DNA from: JAWXCM01 sp034408745
Lineage (GTDB): Bacteria > Acidobacteriota > Terriglobia > Bryobacterales > Bryobacteraceae
NCBI GenBank assembly: GCA_034408745.1
Contig: JAWXCM010000021.1
Coordinates: 1-14,869, forward strand
Length of the DNA stretch: 14,869 bases
Direction of reading: 5' to 3'
The position numbers were made by a program, and so were the translations under genes. A model generated the notes under the pieces. It was not told the DNA's origin. It searched no databases and saw nothing but the letters and a program-made list of their open reading frames with translations. Shown piece after piece: positions 6,762-13,264 of this stretch (its first letter is position 1; each line of letters starts with the position of its first letter).

Positions 6762-8247
6762 AGGTGTTCTGGAGACCGCGTCGCCGCTGCATATCGGTGA
6801 CGGGCTGGACCTGAAGGAACGGATGGCGAAGCACAAGAAGGGTGCGAAGTTGGCAGCCACGACGGTAGCGGCGGCAGCGACCGATGCCTCGGGCCGGGCG
6901 TACCTTCCCGCGAGCACATTGAAAGGGTGTCTGCGGTCGTGGCTGGAGGAGCGAAAGACCGGCGCAGGGGTGCTGGAATCGGTCTTCGGGTCGCGCAACG
7001 CGGGTGGCGAGGAGTCGGTTGGTGGCAAGGGCGAGTTTCTCGATGCGTTTGTGGTGGGGGACCGCGCAGGAGAAGGGCGCGGTGGCCGCTACTGGGACGC
7101 GGCGCGGAGCACCTGTGTGGCGGCGGGCGTGACGATCGACAGGATTACGCGGACCGCGACGGACGAGCAACTGTTCCATGCCGAGTATGTGCCTTCCGGC
7201 ATTCGGTTCGGGGCGGAAGTACAACTCCGGGACGTGGCCGACGATGAAGAAATTGCGCTGGCGCTGGCTGCGCTGGAGGCGCTGAACCGCGACGACGGGG
7301 CTCGTGTGGGAGCGGGGACGAATGATGGACAGGGGCGCATGCGGTGGACGCTGACGCGCTTGTCCTGTGCACTGGCGGTGGCAGACTGGCTGGACGGGAA
7401 GGCGGCCACGCCCTGGGTTCCGGTGGACTCGCAGCCGTACGTGCGGCTGGCGTTGGGAATGCTGGGCCAGTCTCATTCGCCTCGGCGGTACCGCTTCGAC
7501 GTGCGTTTGCGGTTCGATGCCAACTTCCTTGTGAACGATCCGAGCGTAAAGGAGCGCGACGCCGAAGCGGCGAATCACAATCCGGTGGTGGAGGACGGGG
7601 CCGTAGTGCTTCCGGGTTCGGCCCTGCGGGGAGCGTTTCGGAGTCAGGCTGAGCGGATTGTGCGCACCATGACGAATGGCGCGGTGAATCCGGACCGCAA
7701 CCCGGCAAAACAAGACAAAGCCGTCAGCGGGATGAAGGAGGTTCGGAAACTCTCGCTGACGGGGAAGGTGTTCGGCGCGTCGGGCTGGGCCGCTCCGATT
7801 CACTTCGGCGTTTTTCGGCCGTCGACGGATTCGAAGGTGACGAATTCCTCGGGTGTTGACATGAGTCAGGAATTTCTGGCGATTGATCGATTCACCGGCG
7901 GAGGCGAGAACGGCAAGAAGTTTCGGGCCCGAAGCCGGTGGCGTCCGGTTCTGGACGGGAGCGTGACGGTGGACTGCGAAGCGCTGGAGCAGTGCGGTTC
8001 GGGCGAGGCGGGGTACGGTCTGCTGGCGCTTACTTTGCGTGACCTGATGGAAGGGGACATCTGCCTTGGTTTTGGCGCTGCCAAAGGATATGGCTCGGTC
8101 CGGGCGGAGTTGTTGCGCGTGAGTGGACCGGGAGTGGATTCGGCCGGAGTGCCTGAGTCATCCGCCGCGAGGCGCTGGGTTGAGGCACTGGAAAAGGCAC
8201 TGGATGTGAAAGCGGGAGGGAAAACAGATGGCAACCAGGTTCTATAA
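6733..8247 (+). CDS. Double Cas7 (Csm3-like) RAMP protein
   Basis: 504 residues made of two Cas7-like domains in tandem. Domain 1: SPLHIGDG (17-24), YLPASTLKGCLRSW (57-70), and VGAGTNDGQGR (192-202). Domain 2: a loop with D276 before HNP, then VLPGSALRGAFRSQAERIVR (292-311), FGASGWAAPIHFG, IDRFTGGGENG, and the glycine loop LGFGAAKGYGSV (445-456). Each domain has its own LPxSxL(K/R)G-x-x-R helix motif, which shows the duplication. Backbone Cas7 subunits hold the crRNA and cut the bound target RNA at six-base steps; D23 or D26 and D276 are the candidate catalytic residues (inference). It corresponds to Cas7-2x of III-Dv systems. GAGGAGG at 6717-6723 is nine bases before the ATG; the gene overlaps its neighbours by 29 and 20 bases, so all subunits are translated together. 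Confidence 0.85.
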   Translation: MSKSTRWKIEGVLETASPLHIGDGLDLKERMAKHKKGAKLAATTVAAAATDASGRAYLPASTLKGCLRSWLEERKTGAGVLESVFGSRNAGGEESVGGKGEFLDAFVVGDRAGEGRGGRYWDAARSTCVAAGVTIDRITRTATDEQLFHAEYVPSGIRFGAEVQLRDVADDEEIALALAALEALNRDDGARVGAGTNDGQGRMRWTLTRLSCALAVADWLDGKAATPWVPVDSQPYVRLALGMLGQSHSPRRYRFDVRLRFDANFLVNDPSVKERDAEAANHNPVVEDGAVVLPGSALRGAFRSQAERIVRTMTNGAVNPDRNPAKQDKAVSGMKEVRKLSLTGKVFGASGWAAPIHFGVFRPSTDSKVTNSSGVDMSQEFLAIDRFTGGGENGKKFRARSRWRPVLDGSVTVDCEALEQCGSGEAGYGLLALTLRDLMEGDICLGFGAAKGYGSVRAELLRVSGPGVDSAGVPESSAARRWVEALEKALDVKAGGKTDGNQVL

Positions 8248-10420
8248 TCCCTATCATTTTGTACCGGCGAAAGACAAAGTTCCGACGAACCTGACGCGGG
8301 AAGAACTCGCGCAGGGCAAGTCTGTATCCGCGCGTCACGATCGCTACAGTCCAAAGCTGCATTCCGGACGTATTGTTTGCCGCATCGAAACCGAGGGTCC
8401 GCTGGTGATTGGGGGAACGCGCACGGGAGGCGGACGCGGGGCTTCTGTCGCTGAGCCGTTTGAGCTGGAGGGGCGGCCCGCCATTCCGGCCTCGACGCTG
8501 CGCGGTCTTTTCAGCAGCATTGCGGAGGCTTCCAGCAACTCCGCGCTGCGGGTGCTGGAGAAGCGACCGTTGTCGTTCCGCAAGGCCATGACGGAAGCTC
8601 TTTCCGCGATCGGTTGGGTGAAGCGCACCGAGGCAGGAGGGTACATCCTGATCCCTCTGACGCTGCCCACGATGGAAGAGGGCAAACCGGACTTCGCGCG
8701 TGACAGGAAAGGAGCGGACTGGAAACCGCTGTTCCGGGACGCGGCGAACCTGAAGGTTTTCATTGGGGACGTGCGATCCATTGCGTCGGACCCGTGGGCG
8801 ACGTCGTCGATGACGCCGGACGGGAAATGGCGAGGCACGGTGTACATGCGACTACAGGGGACTGCGCCTCCGCGGCTGCAACCGGACGGAACGCTGTACA
8901 TCGATGAGTGCTGCCACGAGAGAGACGGTACGGTTCTCGCTCAAAAGGCAGCCAGCCCTCTGGAGCGGCCGCTGAAGGCTGCCGAGGTCCCGCCCGAGCG
9001 AAGCGGCGAGTACACCCGCGGTTTGATTCGTGCCCTTGGCACAGCCGGGCGGGACATGCCGCACACCAAACACCACGAACTCTTCATCCCGCTGCTGTAT
9101 GGCACGCCCACCCCTCTGCCCCAGGAGGTGGTGAACCGTTTCCATGCCGTGTGTGACGAGCGCACCTCGGAATGCACCAAGGGTGGCGAGACCAGGCTGG
9201 AAGATCCACGAGCGCTGCTCCCGTACCACCCGGTCGGAACCGCGCGAAATGAGGGTTACGATCTGCCGTTATGGGACAAACATGCGCAGTGCTTCCGTCT
9301 CAAGCCAGGCGATCTGGTTTACTTCAGGCCGAGTAAGGATGGCCGCGGGGTGGAAGAGATTGCGATGTCGGCCATCTGGCGAGGTCAGGCGGACGTGGAT
9401 TCGCATGGGTTTTTCGAGAAGATCGATCCGAATTTGGTTCCGTTCCACCCGGGACGCAACGCCATCACACCGGCCGAGGCGCTGTTCGGACTGGTGGAAG
9501 ACATGAGTGGGGTGGAGGGCGGCGGGCGCTCTCTGGGTCTGGCGAGCCGCGTGCGGTTTTCGCCGGCGCTGATGAGTTCCGGCGAGGCCGAGCCCTACCT
9601 GGTTCGCCAGGGGCAGGAGCAGACGCTGAAAATCCTTGGCCAGCCCAAGCCTCCCTGTCCTTCCCTGTACTTCACCAGCCGAAAGGCTGAGCAGGCCGGA
9701 ACGTTTATCGAGAAATCCCAGCTGAGTTCGGACCACCATCAACCGCAGGGTCGCAAGATGTACCTGCACCACCGCGAGAGAGATATTGAGTCGCAGGCCT
9801 GGAAGACGCGTGAGCCGCATACCGACGCTCAGATGAAGACTTGTGTCCGGCCGGTGAAGAAAGGAACGGTCTACCATTTCCACCTCGATTTCGACAACCT
9901 GACCGGTGAGGAGCTCGGGATGGTGCTGTACGCGCTGCGACCGACGGCTGCGTTTCGCCACAAGGTGGGGATGGGCAAGGGACTCGGGCTGGGGAAGATC
10001 CGGGTGGATGTCGCCGGCATTTTCGGGATTGACCGGGAGAAGCGGTACAGTTCGGCCGAGATTTTGTCCAGTCGCCGATATCACAAGGCGCAGGCTACGA
10101 GTGAATTGTTCGATGGTTCGGCGAAGGCTCGGTATGCCCGGGAACTACAGGATGCAGAAGGAGCGGAACCTGTGGACCTGGCTGTGGTGCGGGCCGCATT
10201 CCGCAAGCATCCGCAGGCGGCGGCGGTGCTGGAGCGGCTCGGGGACCCGGCGAGTACTGCGCGTGACGTTCCGGTTCACACTCCGACCACGGAGAGCCAG
10301 CCGAATCCTGAGAAGGATACGTACAAATGGTTCGTGGCGAATGCCGACAGGAGGAACACGCAGAAGCAGCAGTTGCGGCCGGTGCCGGCGCAAGGCGACC
10401 TGCCATCGTTCAATCGGTGA
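8228..10420 (+). CDS. TIGR03986-type RAMP protein (Cas7 with large insertion)
   Basis: 730 residues. It begins FYNPYHFVPAKDKV (5-18), the hallmark opening of the TIGR03986 RAMP family, followed by HDRYSPKLHSGRIVCRIETEG and the RAMP motif IPASTLRGLFSS (86-97). The middle, about 150-400, is a long insertion with cysteines and charged segments and no recognised domain. ITPAEALFGLVED (413-425) and a GGGRSLGLASRVRFS block follow, and the glycine loop GMGKGLGLGKI (581-591) closes the RAMP fold. The last 130 residues are hydrophilic and probably flexible. Family members occur in III-D-like operons; by length and internal insertion it fits the Cas7-insertion subunit of III-Dv and would sit at the 3' side of the crRNA (inference). 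GGAGGG is seven bases before the ATG. It is the last gene of the operon. Confidence 0.85.
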   Translation: MATRFYNPYHFVPAKDKVPTNLTREELAQGKSVSARHDRYSPKLHSGRIVCRIETEGPLVIGGTRTGGGRGASVAEPFELEGRPAIPASTLRGLFSSIAEASSNSALRVLEKRPLSFRKAMTEALSAIGWVKRTEAGGYILIPLTLPTMEEGKPDFARDRKGADWKPLFRDAANLKVFIGDVRSIASDPWATSSMTPDGKWRGTVYMRLQGTAPPRLQPDGTLYIDECCHERDGTVLAQKAASPLERPLKAAEVPPERSGEYTRGLIRALGTAGRDMPHTKHHELFIPLLYGTPTPLPQEVVNRFHAVCDERTSECTKGGETRLEDPRALLPYHPVGTARNEGYDLPLWDKHAQCFRLKPGDLVYFRPSKDGRGVEEIAMSAIWRGQADVDSHGFFEKIDPNLVPFHPGRNAITPAEALFGLVEDMSGVEGGGRSLGLASRVRFSPALMSSGEAEPYLVRQGQEQTLKILGQPKPPCPSLYFTSRKAEQAGTFIEKSQLSSDHHQPQGRKMYLHHRERDIESQAWKTREPHTDAQMKTCVRPVKKGTVYHFHLDFDNLTGEELGMVLYALRPTAAFRHKVGMGKGLGLGKIRVDVAGIFGIDREKRYSSAEILSSRRYHKAQATSELFDGSAKARYARELQDAEGAEPVDLAVVRAAFRKHPQAAAVLERLGDPASTARDVPVHTPTTESQPNPEKDTYKWFVANADRRNTQKQQLRPVPAQGDLPSFNR

Positions 10421-10430
10421 TTTGGGAACT

Positions 10431-10455
10431 GGGCGCATCGCTTCGCGGTGCGCCC
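10431..10455. terminator. Hairpin between convergent genes
   Basis: GGGCGCATCGC (10431-10441) pairs with GCGGTGCGCCC (10445-10455) through 11 pairs, one of them T-G, around a TTC loop. It lies ten bases past the stop of the last RAMP gene and 14 bases past the stop of the convergent minus-strand gene, so it can serve both. There is no T tract on either side, so it is not a textbook intrinsic terminator. Confidence 0.45.
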
Positions 10456-10469
10456 GAACTCGCGATTCG

Positions 10470-10754
10470 TCAGAGTAGAGGCAGCAGAATGCTGATAATC
10501 TCACCGGGGTGGACGCCGAAAGCATGACAGGCTTCAAGGATCGCCTGAACTGCGGCTGCGATAGCCGCCATGCATTTCAGATACCAGTAAAGGTGTTGCA
10601 GCGCTGATGTGTTGTCAGAAGGTTTGGTATCGCGAGCGGGGCCGAGCGCCTCACCCTTTTCGGGTTGAGCCGAATCCGACTTTGAGCATCTCTCGCATTC
10701 CGACTGGCTGGTGATTGTGTGCCGCGTTACTCTTTTCGGCTTTTTCTTAGCCAT
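10470..10754 (-). CDS. Small protein with hydrophobic C-terminus, candidate toxin
   Basis: 94 residues, unrecognised. The first 50 residues are polar, begin with a lysine cluster (AKKKPKR) and include a CERC pair (20-23). Residues 52-73 (LQHLYWYLKCMAAIAAAVQAIL) form one hydrophobic or amphipathic helix and 86-94 (IISILLPLL) a second hydrophobic end; together they could insert in or lie on a membrane, holin-like. The gene is real by its ribosome-binding site: on its own strand AAGGAG stands eight bases before the ATG. It is the only minus-strand gene in the locus and converges on the cas operon. Codons 13-20 (10695-10718) match the spacer-like part of a crRNA-like element at 11116-11139 at 20 of 24 bases, in antisense orientation to its mRNA. 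A palindrome overlaps its likely promoter. Toxin function is an inference from size, hydrophobicity and this arrangement. Confidence 0.75.
   Translation of the reverse strand: MAKKKPKRVTRHTITSQSECERCSKSDSAQPEKGEALGPARDTKPSDNTSALQHLYWYLKCMAAIAAAVQAILEACHAFGVHPGEIISILLPLL
10695..10718 (-). promoter_or_regulatory. Predicted pairing site for the crRNA-like RNA inside the small gene
   Basis: On the + strand this site and 11116-11139 share 20 of 24 bases without gaps, including GCATT at the left end and GCTGGTGAT near the right; the mismatches are at offsets 6, 9, 12 and 22. Because the gene is read from the minus strand, an RNA copied from the + strand at 11116-11139 would pair with its mRNA at codons 13-20. 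The alignment at the same offset further left shares TTGAG (10682-10686 with 11103-11107). Seen: the similarity. Inferred: RNA targeting. Confidence 0.55.
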
Positions 10755-10786
10755 CTTGCTTACTCCTTAGTGGGAAATTTGGTACT

Positions 10787-10811
10787 GCATCCTCAGATTA
10801 ATCTGAGATGC
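10787..10811. promoter_or_regulatory. Palindrome upstream of the small minus-strand gene (possible operator)
   Basis: CTCAGATTAATCTGAG (10792-10807) is a perfect 16-base palindrome, and flanking GCAT (10787-10790) and ATGC (10808-10811) extend it with one unpaired base at 10791. It lies 38 bases before the small gene's start codon. On the minus strand, TTGCGC followed after 15 bases by ATTAAT, inside the palindrome, could be -35 and -10 boxes, so a protein bound here would block that promoter. The palindrome is certain; the promoter is weak. Confidence 0.5.
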
Positions 10812-11071
10812 GCAGCCGCGCAACAGTAGATTGATGGAATTTCAGCATCAGTCGAGCGCGTGAGCTCAATCTGATCCAGAAGCCGGAAGGTTGTCCTGCG
10901 CCGAACAAGAATCCCGGAGGGCGTCCACGAGTATGAGGGACCTTAACAGACATCAGCGTCTATCGTTGCTCTGCTGATGAGTACGCAGCCTTCAGGCAGT
11001 TACACGTGTGGCATTACCTTACCGTCGCGACACCGGAACGCCCTTGATCCTCGATATTTCGCGAGAAAAGG
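10812..11071. other. Intergenic stretch between the small gene promoter and the crRNA-like element
   Basis: About 260 bases without a supportable reading frame. It contains an inverted repeat CATCAGC (10951-10957) / GCTGATG (10973-10979) with a 15-base centre and short palindromes such as ACACGTGT, none with a clear role. No second degenerate repeat was seen. Confidence 0.5.
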
Positions 11072-11077
11072 TATACT
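11072..11077 (+). promoter_or_regulatory. -10-like box before the crRNA-like element
   Basis: TATACT matches five of six bases of the -10 consensus. A start site about seven bases later, near 11084, would begin the RNA just before the surviving part of the repeat (11086). There is no good -35 box at 16-18 bases; TTGATC (11044-11049) is 22 bases away, so the promoter is weak or uses an activator. Confidence 0.35.
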
Positions 11078-11085
11078 TGCTAGTA

Positions 11086-11109
11086 CCCCGAAGCGAAGGG
11101 GATTGAGAC
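11086..11109 (+). repeat. Solitary degenerate CRISPR repeat
   Basis: These 24 bases align without gaps to positions 14-37 of the array repeat with 20 identities; mismatches fall at repeat positions 20-22 (the loop of the CCCC/GGGG stem) and 35. The CCCC/GGGG stem arms, GAAGGGGATTGA, and the final AC are kept. The 8-base tag region reads ATTGAGAC instead of ATTGAAAC. Repeat positions 1-13 are not recognisable upstream. It stands 2.5 kb from the array, in the same orientation, with no second repeat nearby. The conserved part is what a crRNA needs for processing and for its 5' tag. Confidence 0.7.
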
Positions 11110-11224
11110 CACTCTGCATTACGTCTTGCTGGTGATCGTCCCATAGCGACTGCCGGGCAGCAACAGTTCGCCCGGTACGCCGCTATGAAATGCAAGTCGC
11201 CGACTTCCATAGCTGAAGCACTGG

Positions 11225-11250
11225 ACTGCCCTCATGAGGGCAGTTGCTTT
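11225..11250 (+). terminator. Palindromic hairpin, probable terminator of the crRNA-like RNA
   Basis: A perfect 20-base palindrome (11225-11244) whose arms ACTGCCCT and AGGGCAGT surround CATG, followed by TGCTTTG (11245-11251). As RNA it is an eight-pair stem with a four-base loop and a short, interrupted T run. It could also be a protein-binding site before the next operon. Confidence 0.45.
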
Positions 11251-11281
11251 GTGAACGCTGTTGTGATGTGTATATGAGTTG

Positions 11282-11303
11282 CACTCGGACCTGGATCCGA
11301 GTG
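11282..11303. repeat. Perfect inverted repeat before the four-helix membrane protein gene
   Basis: CACTCGGA (11282-11289) and TCCGAGTG (11296-11303) are exact reverse complements around the six-base centre CCTGGA. It ends 21 bases before the ATG at 11325. It may be an operator, or a hairpin in the 5' leader of the mRNA that limits ribosome access. Confidence 0.5.
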
Positions 11304-11324
11304 GCTATTCTGGAAACTTATCTC

Positions 11325-12398
11325 ATGGCGAGCTACTACTCCTTTGGAAGCTGGATATTTCATCCGTACAGCGACTGGAATGTCGCGAGGCGGGGGCGGA
11401 GGGACGGGCTGAAGAACCTTCCGTCGTGGAAGGATCCTCATCAGCCGCCGTTTCTGGTTGAGTTGAAGCAGGTTGGCGACTCGATGCTGCGGGAGATCGG
11501 CGAGGACTGGTCGCAGGTCAATCGGAAGATGAAGTCCGAGATCGATTCGCTCCGACAGGGGTTAGAGCATCGGAATGCTCTGGAGGCGGAGGCGACGGCG
11601 GAACACAGCGTCGCGCATGAGGCCTACAAGCAGGAGCATGACATTCCGCCGCCTGCCTCGCGTGCGTCGGCATTCTGGTACTGGCTGCTTCTGGCGATCC
11701 TGGTGGCATCGGAACTGCCGATGAATTCGCTGGTGTTCCGGCTTTTTGGCGAAAGCGAAATTCTGACGCTGGTGATGGCGTTCGCGGTGGGCGGAACGCT
11801 GGTGCTGTGCGCTCACTATCTGGGCGAGATGCTGAAGGAAGGGTATTACAAGCGGCGCACGAACTCGATCATGGTGGGGGTACTGATCCTGATTCCGGTG
11901 ATCGTGGTCGGGAGTGTGGCGCTGTTCCGTGAAGTCTATCTGGAGAGTAGTCCGGATGCTCCGAAGAACCTGAGTCAGATGGCAGCATACATCGGCTTCT
12001 GCAGTTTCAACCTTGTGTTGTTTCTGGTGGGGGTGGTTGCCTCCTACCGCCGCCATGAGGAGCGGCTGAGCCGGCTGCTGGAGCGGAGGAAGCTGCTGGA
12101 CAAGAAGCGGTCGAGCCGATCGGTGTTGCAGCAGGAGATTGCGCGTCTGGATGCCGAGCGGGTGAAGCTGTTCCAGGCGCATCATCTGCGGGGGATGCAG
12201 ATCAAAGACACGGTAGAGCGTTTGACGGCGAAATACCGGACGCACAATCTGGAGTCGCGCACGGACAGGGAGCAGAATCCGGATGAAGGGCAGCCGAGGT
12301 CTTTCCTGAATGCGATCGAGGTAAAGGTGCCGGAGCATTTGCAGGACATTGATGCGGACGTTACGAAGGCTCGGACGGCTGGAGGCGGCACGGCATGA
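11325..12398 (+). CDS. Membrane protein with four predicted helices and coiled-coil flanks, function unknown
   Basis: 357 residues from the chosen ATG (MASYYSFGSWIF). The N-terminal 113 residues are soluble, with a predicted coiled coil at about 45-105. Four membrane helices follow: about 116-137, 146-166, 182-202 and 219-240. After the last span the chain is highly charged (YRRHEERLSRLLERRKLLDKKR), with a long helical coiled coil to about 310 and a disordered end. By positive charges both ends should be cytoplasmic. No family was recognised. The ATG at 11325 is preferred over 11274 or 11244 because those extensions run through the inverted repeats and have no ribosome-binding site; the chosen start also has only a weak one (TGGAA). 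The stop overlaps the next ATG (ATGA), so this protein and the exported vWA protein are coupled and probably work together across the membrane. Confidence 0.75.
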   Translation: MASYYSFGSWIFHPYSDWNVARRGRRDGLKNLPSWKDPHQPPFLVELKQVGDSMLREIGEDWSQVNRKMKSEIDSLRQGLEHRNALEAEATAEHSVAHEAYKQEHDIPPPASRASAFWYWLLLAILVASELPMNSLVFRLFGESEILTLVMAFAVGGTLVLCAHYLGEMLKEGYYKRRTNSIMVGVLILIPVIVVGSVALFREVYLESSPDAPKNLSQMAAYIGFCSFNLVLFLVGVVASYRRHEERLSRLLERRKLLDKKRSSRSVLQQEIARLDAERVKLFQAHHLRGMQIKDTVERLTAKYRTHNLESRTDREQNPDEGQPRSFLNAIEVKVPEHLQDIDADVTKARTAGGGTA

Positions 12399-13198
12399 GG
12401 AGTGGCATGCGGGGTGTGTTCCTGTGCGGCGTGTTTGCCGCGGGGTTGAGTTTGACTCCGGCGCAGGCGGCTTCAGGGTGTCCGGAGAAGCCATCGCTGG
12501 TGATTGTGGCGCTATTCGATCTGTCTGGCAGCACAGGCTCCTCGCGGCAGAGATATTTGCAGGATTTCGAGTCCGTTATCGATCGATTTACCGCTTCGAG
12601 AGGTGGGCAGGTTCCATTCAATGGTGAGGTTCTGATCGCGGGGGACACGATTACGGAGAATAGCCTGGCCTCGTCGACATTTCCGATTTACGGGTGTTTT
12701 CCCGAGTACAGTATGTGGAAGTCGAATCCGCGGAGTCACGCGAGCGCGATGGTGAGGGGGCAGGATGCGTTTCGGGAACAGGCGAGGAAGCTGCTGGGCT
12801 CGGATTCATCGGCGAAGCAGACCGACATTCTGAATTCGCTCGCGCTGAGTGAGAAGGTTTTTGGGGGTGTTGCGGGGCGAGGTGCGAGTCACAAGTATCT
12901 GCTGATCTTTTCGGACATGGTGGAAGAGGGGGCTCGGTACAACTTTCTGAAGAGAGACTTGAGCGCGGCAGGGATTCGTGGCATTTTGGAAGCGGAGAGA
13001 CGTGGCGGCACGCTGGCGAAGTTGGCGGGGGTGACGGTGTGGGTTAGCGGTGCGGCGGCTGGCGCAGGAACGAAGATGACTCCGACGCGGATCCGTGAGA
13101 TACAGAACTTTTGGACGGCGTATTTCGAGGCGGCGGGAGCAAGTTTGACTCAGGACCGGTACTCGGGGACGCTGGTGAATTTTCGGTTGCCGGAGTGA
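12395..13198 (+). CDS. Exported von Willebrand A-type protein, function unknown
   Basis: 267 residues. Residues 1-25 are a signal peptide: basic start (MRSGMR), hydrophobic core (GVFLCGVFAAGLSL), and an A-Q-A cleavage site after residue 25. A lipobox-like ASGC (26-29) is possible but lacks the usual L/V/I. The mature part opens with strand VIVALFDLSGST (36-47): D42-x-S44-x-S46 is the metal-site motif of vWA domains. T143 in KQTDILNSL and D174 in LLIFSDM supply the other metal ligands at their usual places, so the site is complete. Cysteines 29 and 101 could form a disulfide. Such domains bind protein partners or ligands through a divalent metal; here in the periplasm or outside the cell. GGAGG lies nine bases before the ATG, which overlaps the preceding stop. 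It is the last gene before the CRISPR leader. No named family was recognised. Confidence 0.75.
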   Translation: MRSGMRGVFLCGVFAAGLSLTPAQAASGCPEKPSLVIVALFDLSGSTGSSRQRYLQDFESVIDRFTASRGGQVPFNGEVLIAGDTITENSLASSTFPIYGCFPEYSMWKSNPRSHASAMVRGQDAFREQARKLLGSDSSAKQTDILNSLALSEKVFGGVAGRGASHKYLLIFSDMVEEGARYNFLKRDLSAAGIRGILEAERRGGTLAKLAGVTVWVSGAAAGAGTKMTPTRIREIQNFWTAYFEAAGASLTQDRYSGTLVNFRLPE

Positions 13199-13242
13199 GG
13201 AGGTTGTGGGACAGAGTGTTTCGTGGGGGGCGGCGATGAATC

Positions 13243-13264
13243 TCGCGGCGGAAATGCGCCGCGA
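13243..13264 (+). terminator. GC-rich hairpin after the vWA gene
   Basis: TCGCGGCG (13243-13250) and CGCCGCGA (13257-13264) pair perfectly around GAAATG; AAT/ATT on the outside add three pairs after one mismatch. It lies 45 bases past the vWA stop and would separate that operon from the CRISPR leader. Only AATT follows it, so intrinsic termination would be inefficient. Confidence 0.4.

Larger units (their letters stand above)
11084..11250 (+). ncRNA. Predicted crRNA-like RNA antisense to the small gene
   Basis: Proposed unit: TATACT box (11072-11077), degenerate repeat with stem and tag (11086-11109), spacer-like stretch (about 11110-11147), a hairpin TGCCGGGC/GCCCGGTA (11151-11158 with 11170-11177, one G-T pair), and a terminator-like palindrome (11225-11244). 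The spacer-like stretch carries 11116-11139, complementary at 20 of 24 positions to the mRNA of the minus-strand gene at 10470-10754. Processed like a crRNA, it would start at the tag (11102) and guide the type III complex to that mRNA. This is the plan of creA in CreTA modules, where a crRNA-like RNA with partial complementarity represses a neighbouring toxin. No second repeat bounds the 3' side. Both ends of the RNA are estimates. Alternatives: a dead array remnant, or chance similarity. Confidence 0.5.

Noticed and set aside
6736..7803. Long minus-strand frame opposite the double Cas7 gene, and similar ones at 9269-10084 and 11562-12494
   Set aside because: Typical antisense shadows of GC-rich genes; the + strand frames have clear domains, ribosome-binding sites and overlaps.
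10951..10979. Inverted repeat CATCAGC / GCTGATG
   Set aside because: Seven pairs with a 15-base centre in non-coding DNA; not clearly above chance and no context for a role.
11140..11180. Possible second degenerate repeat bounding the spacer-like stretch
   Set aside because: No alignment to the repeat was found; a different hairpin (11151-11177) occupies this place.
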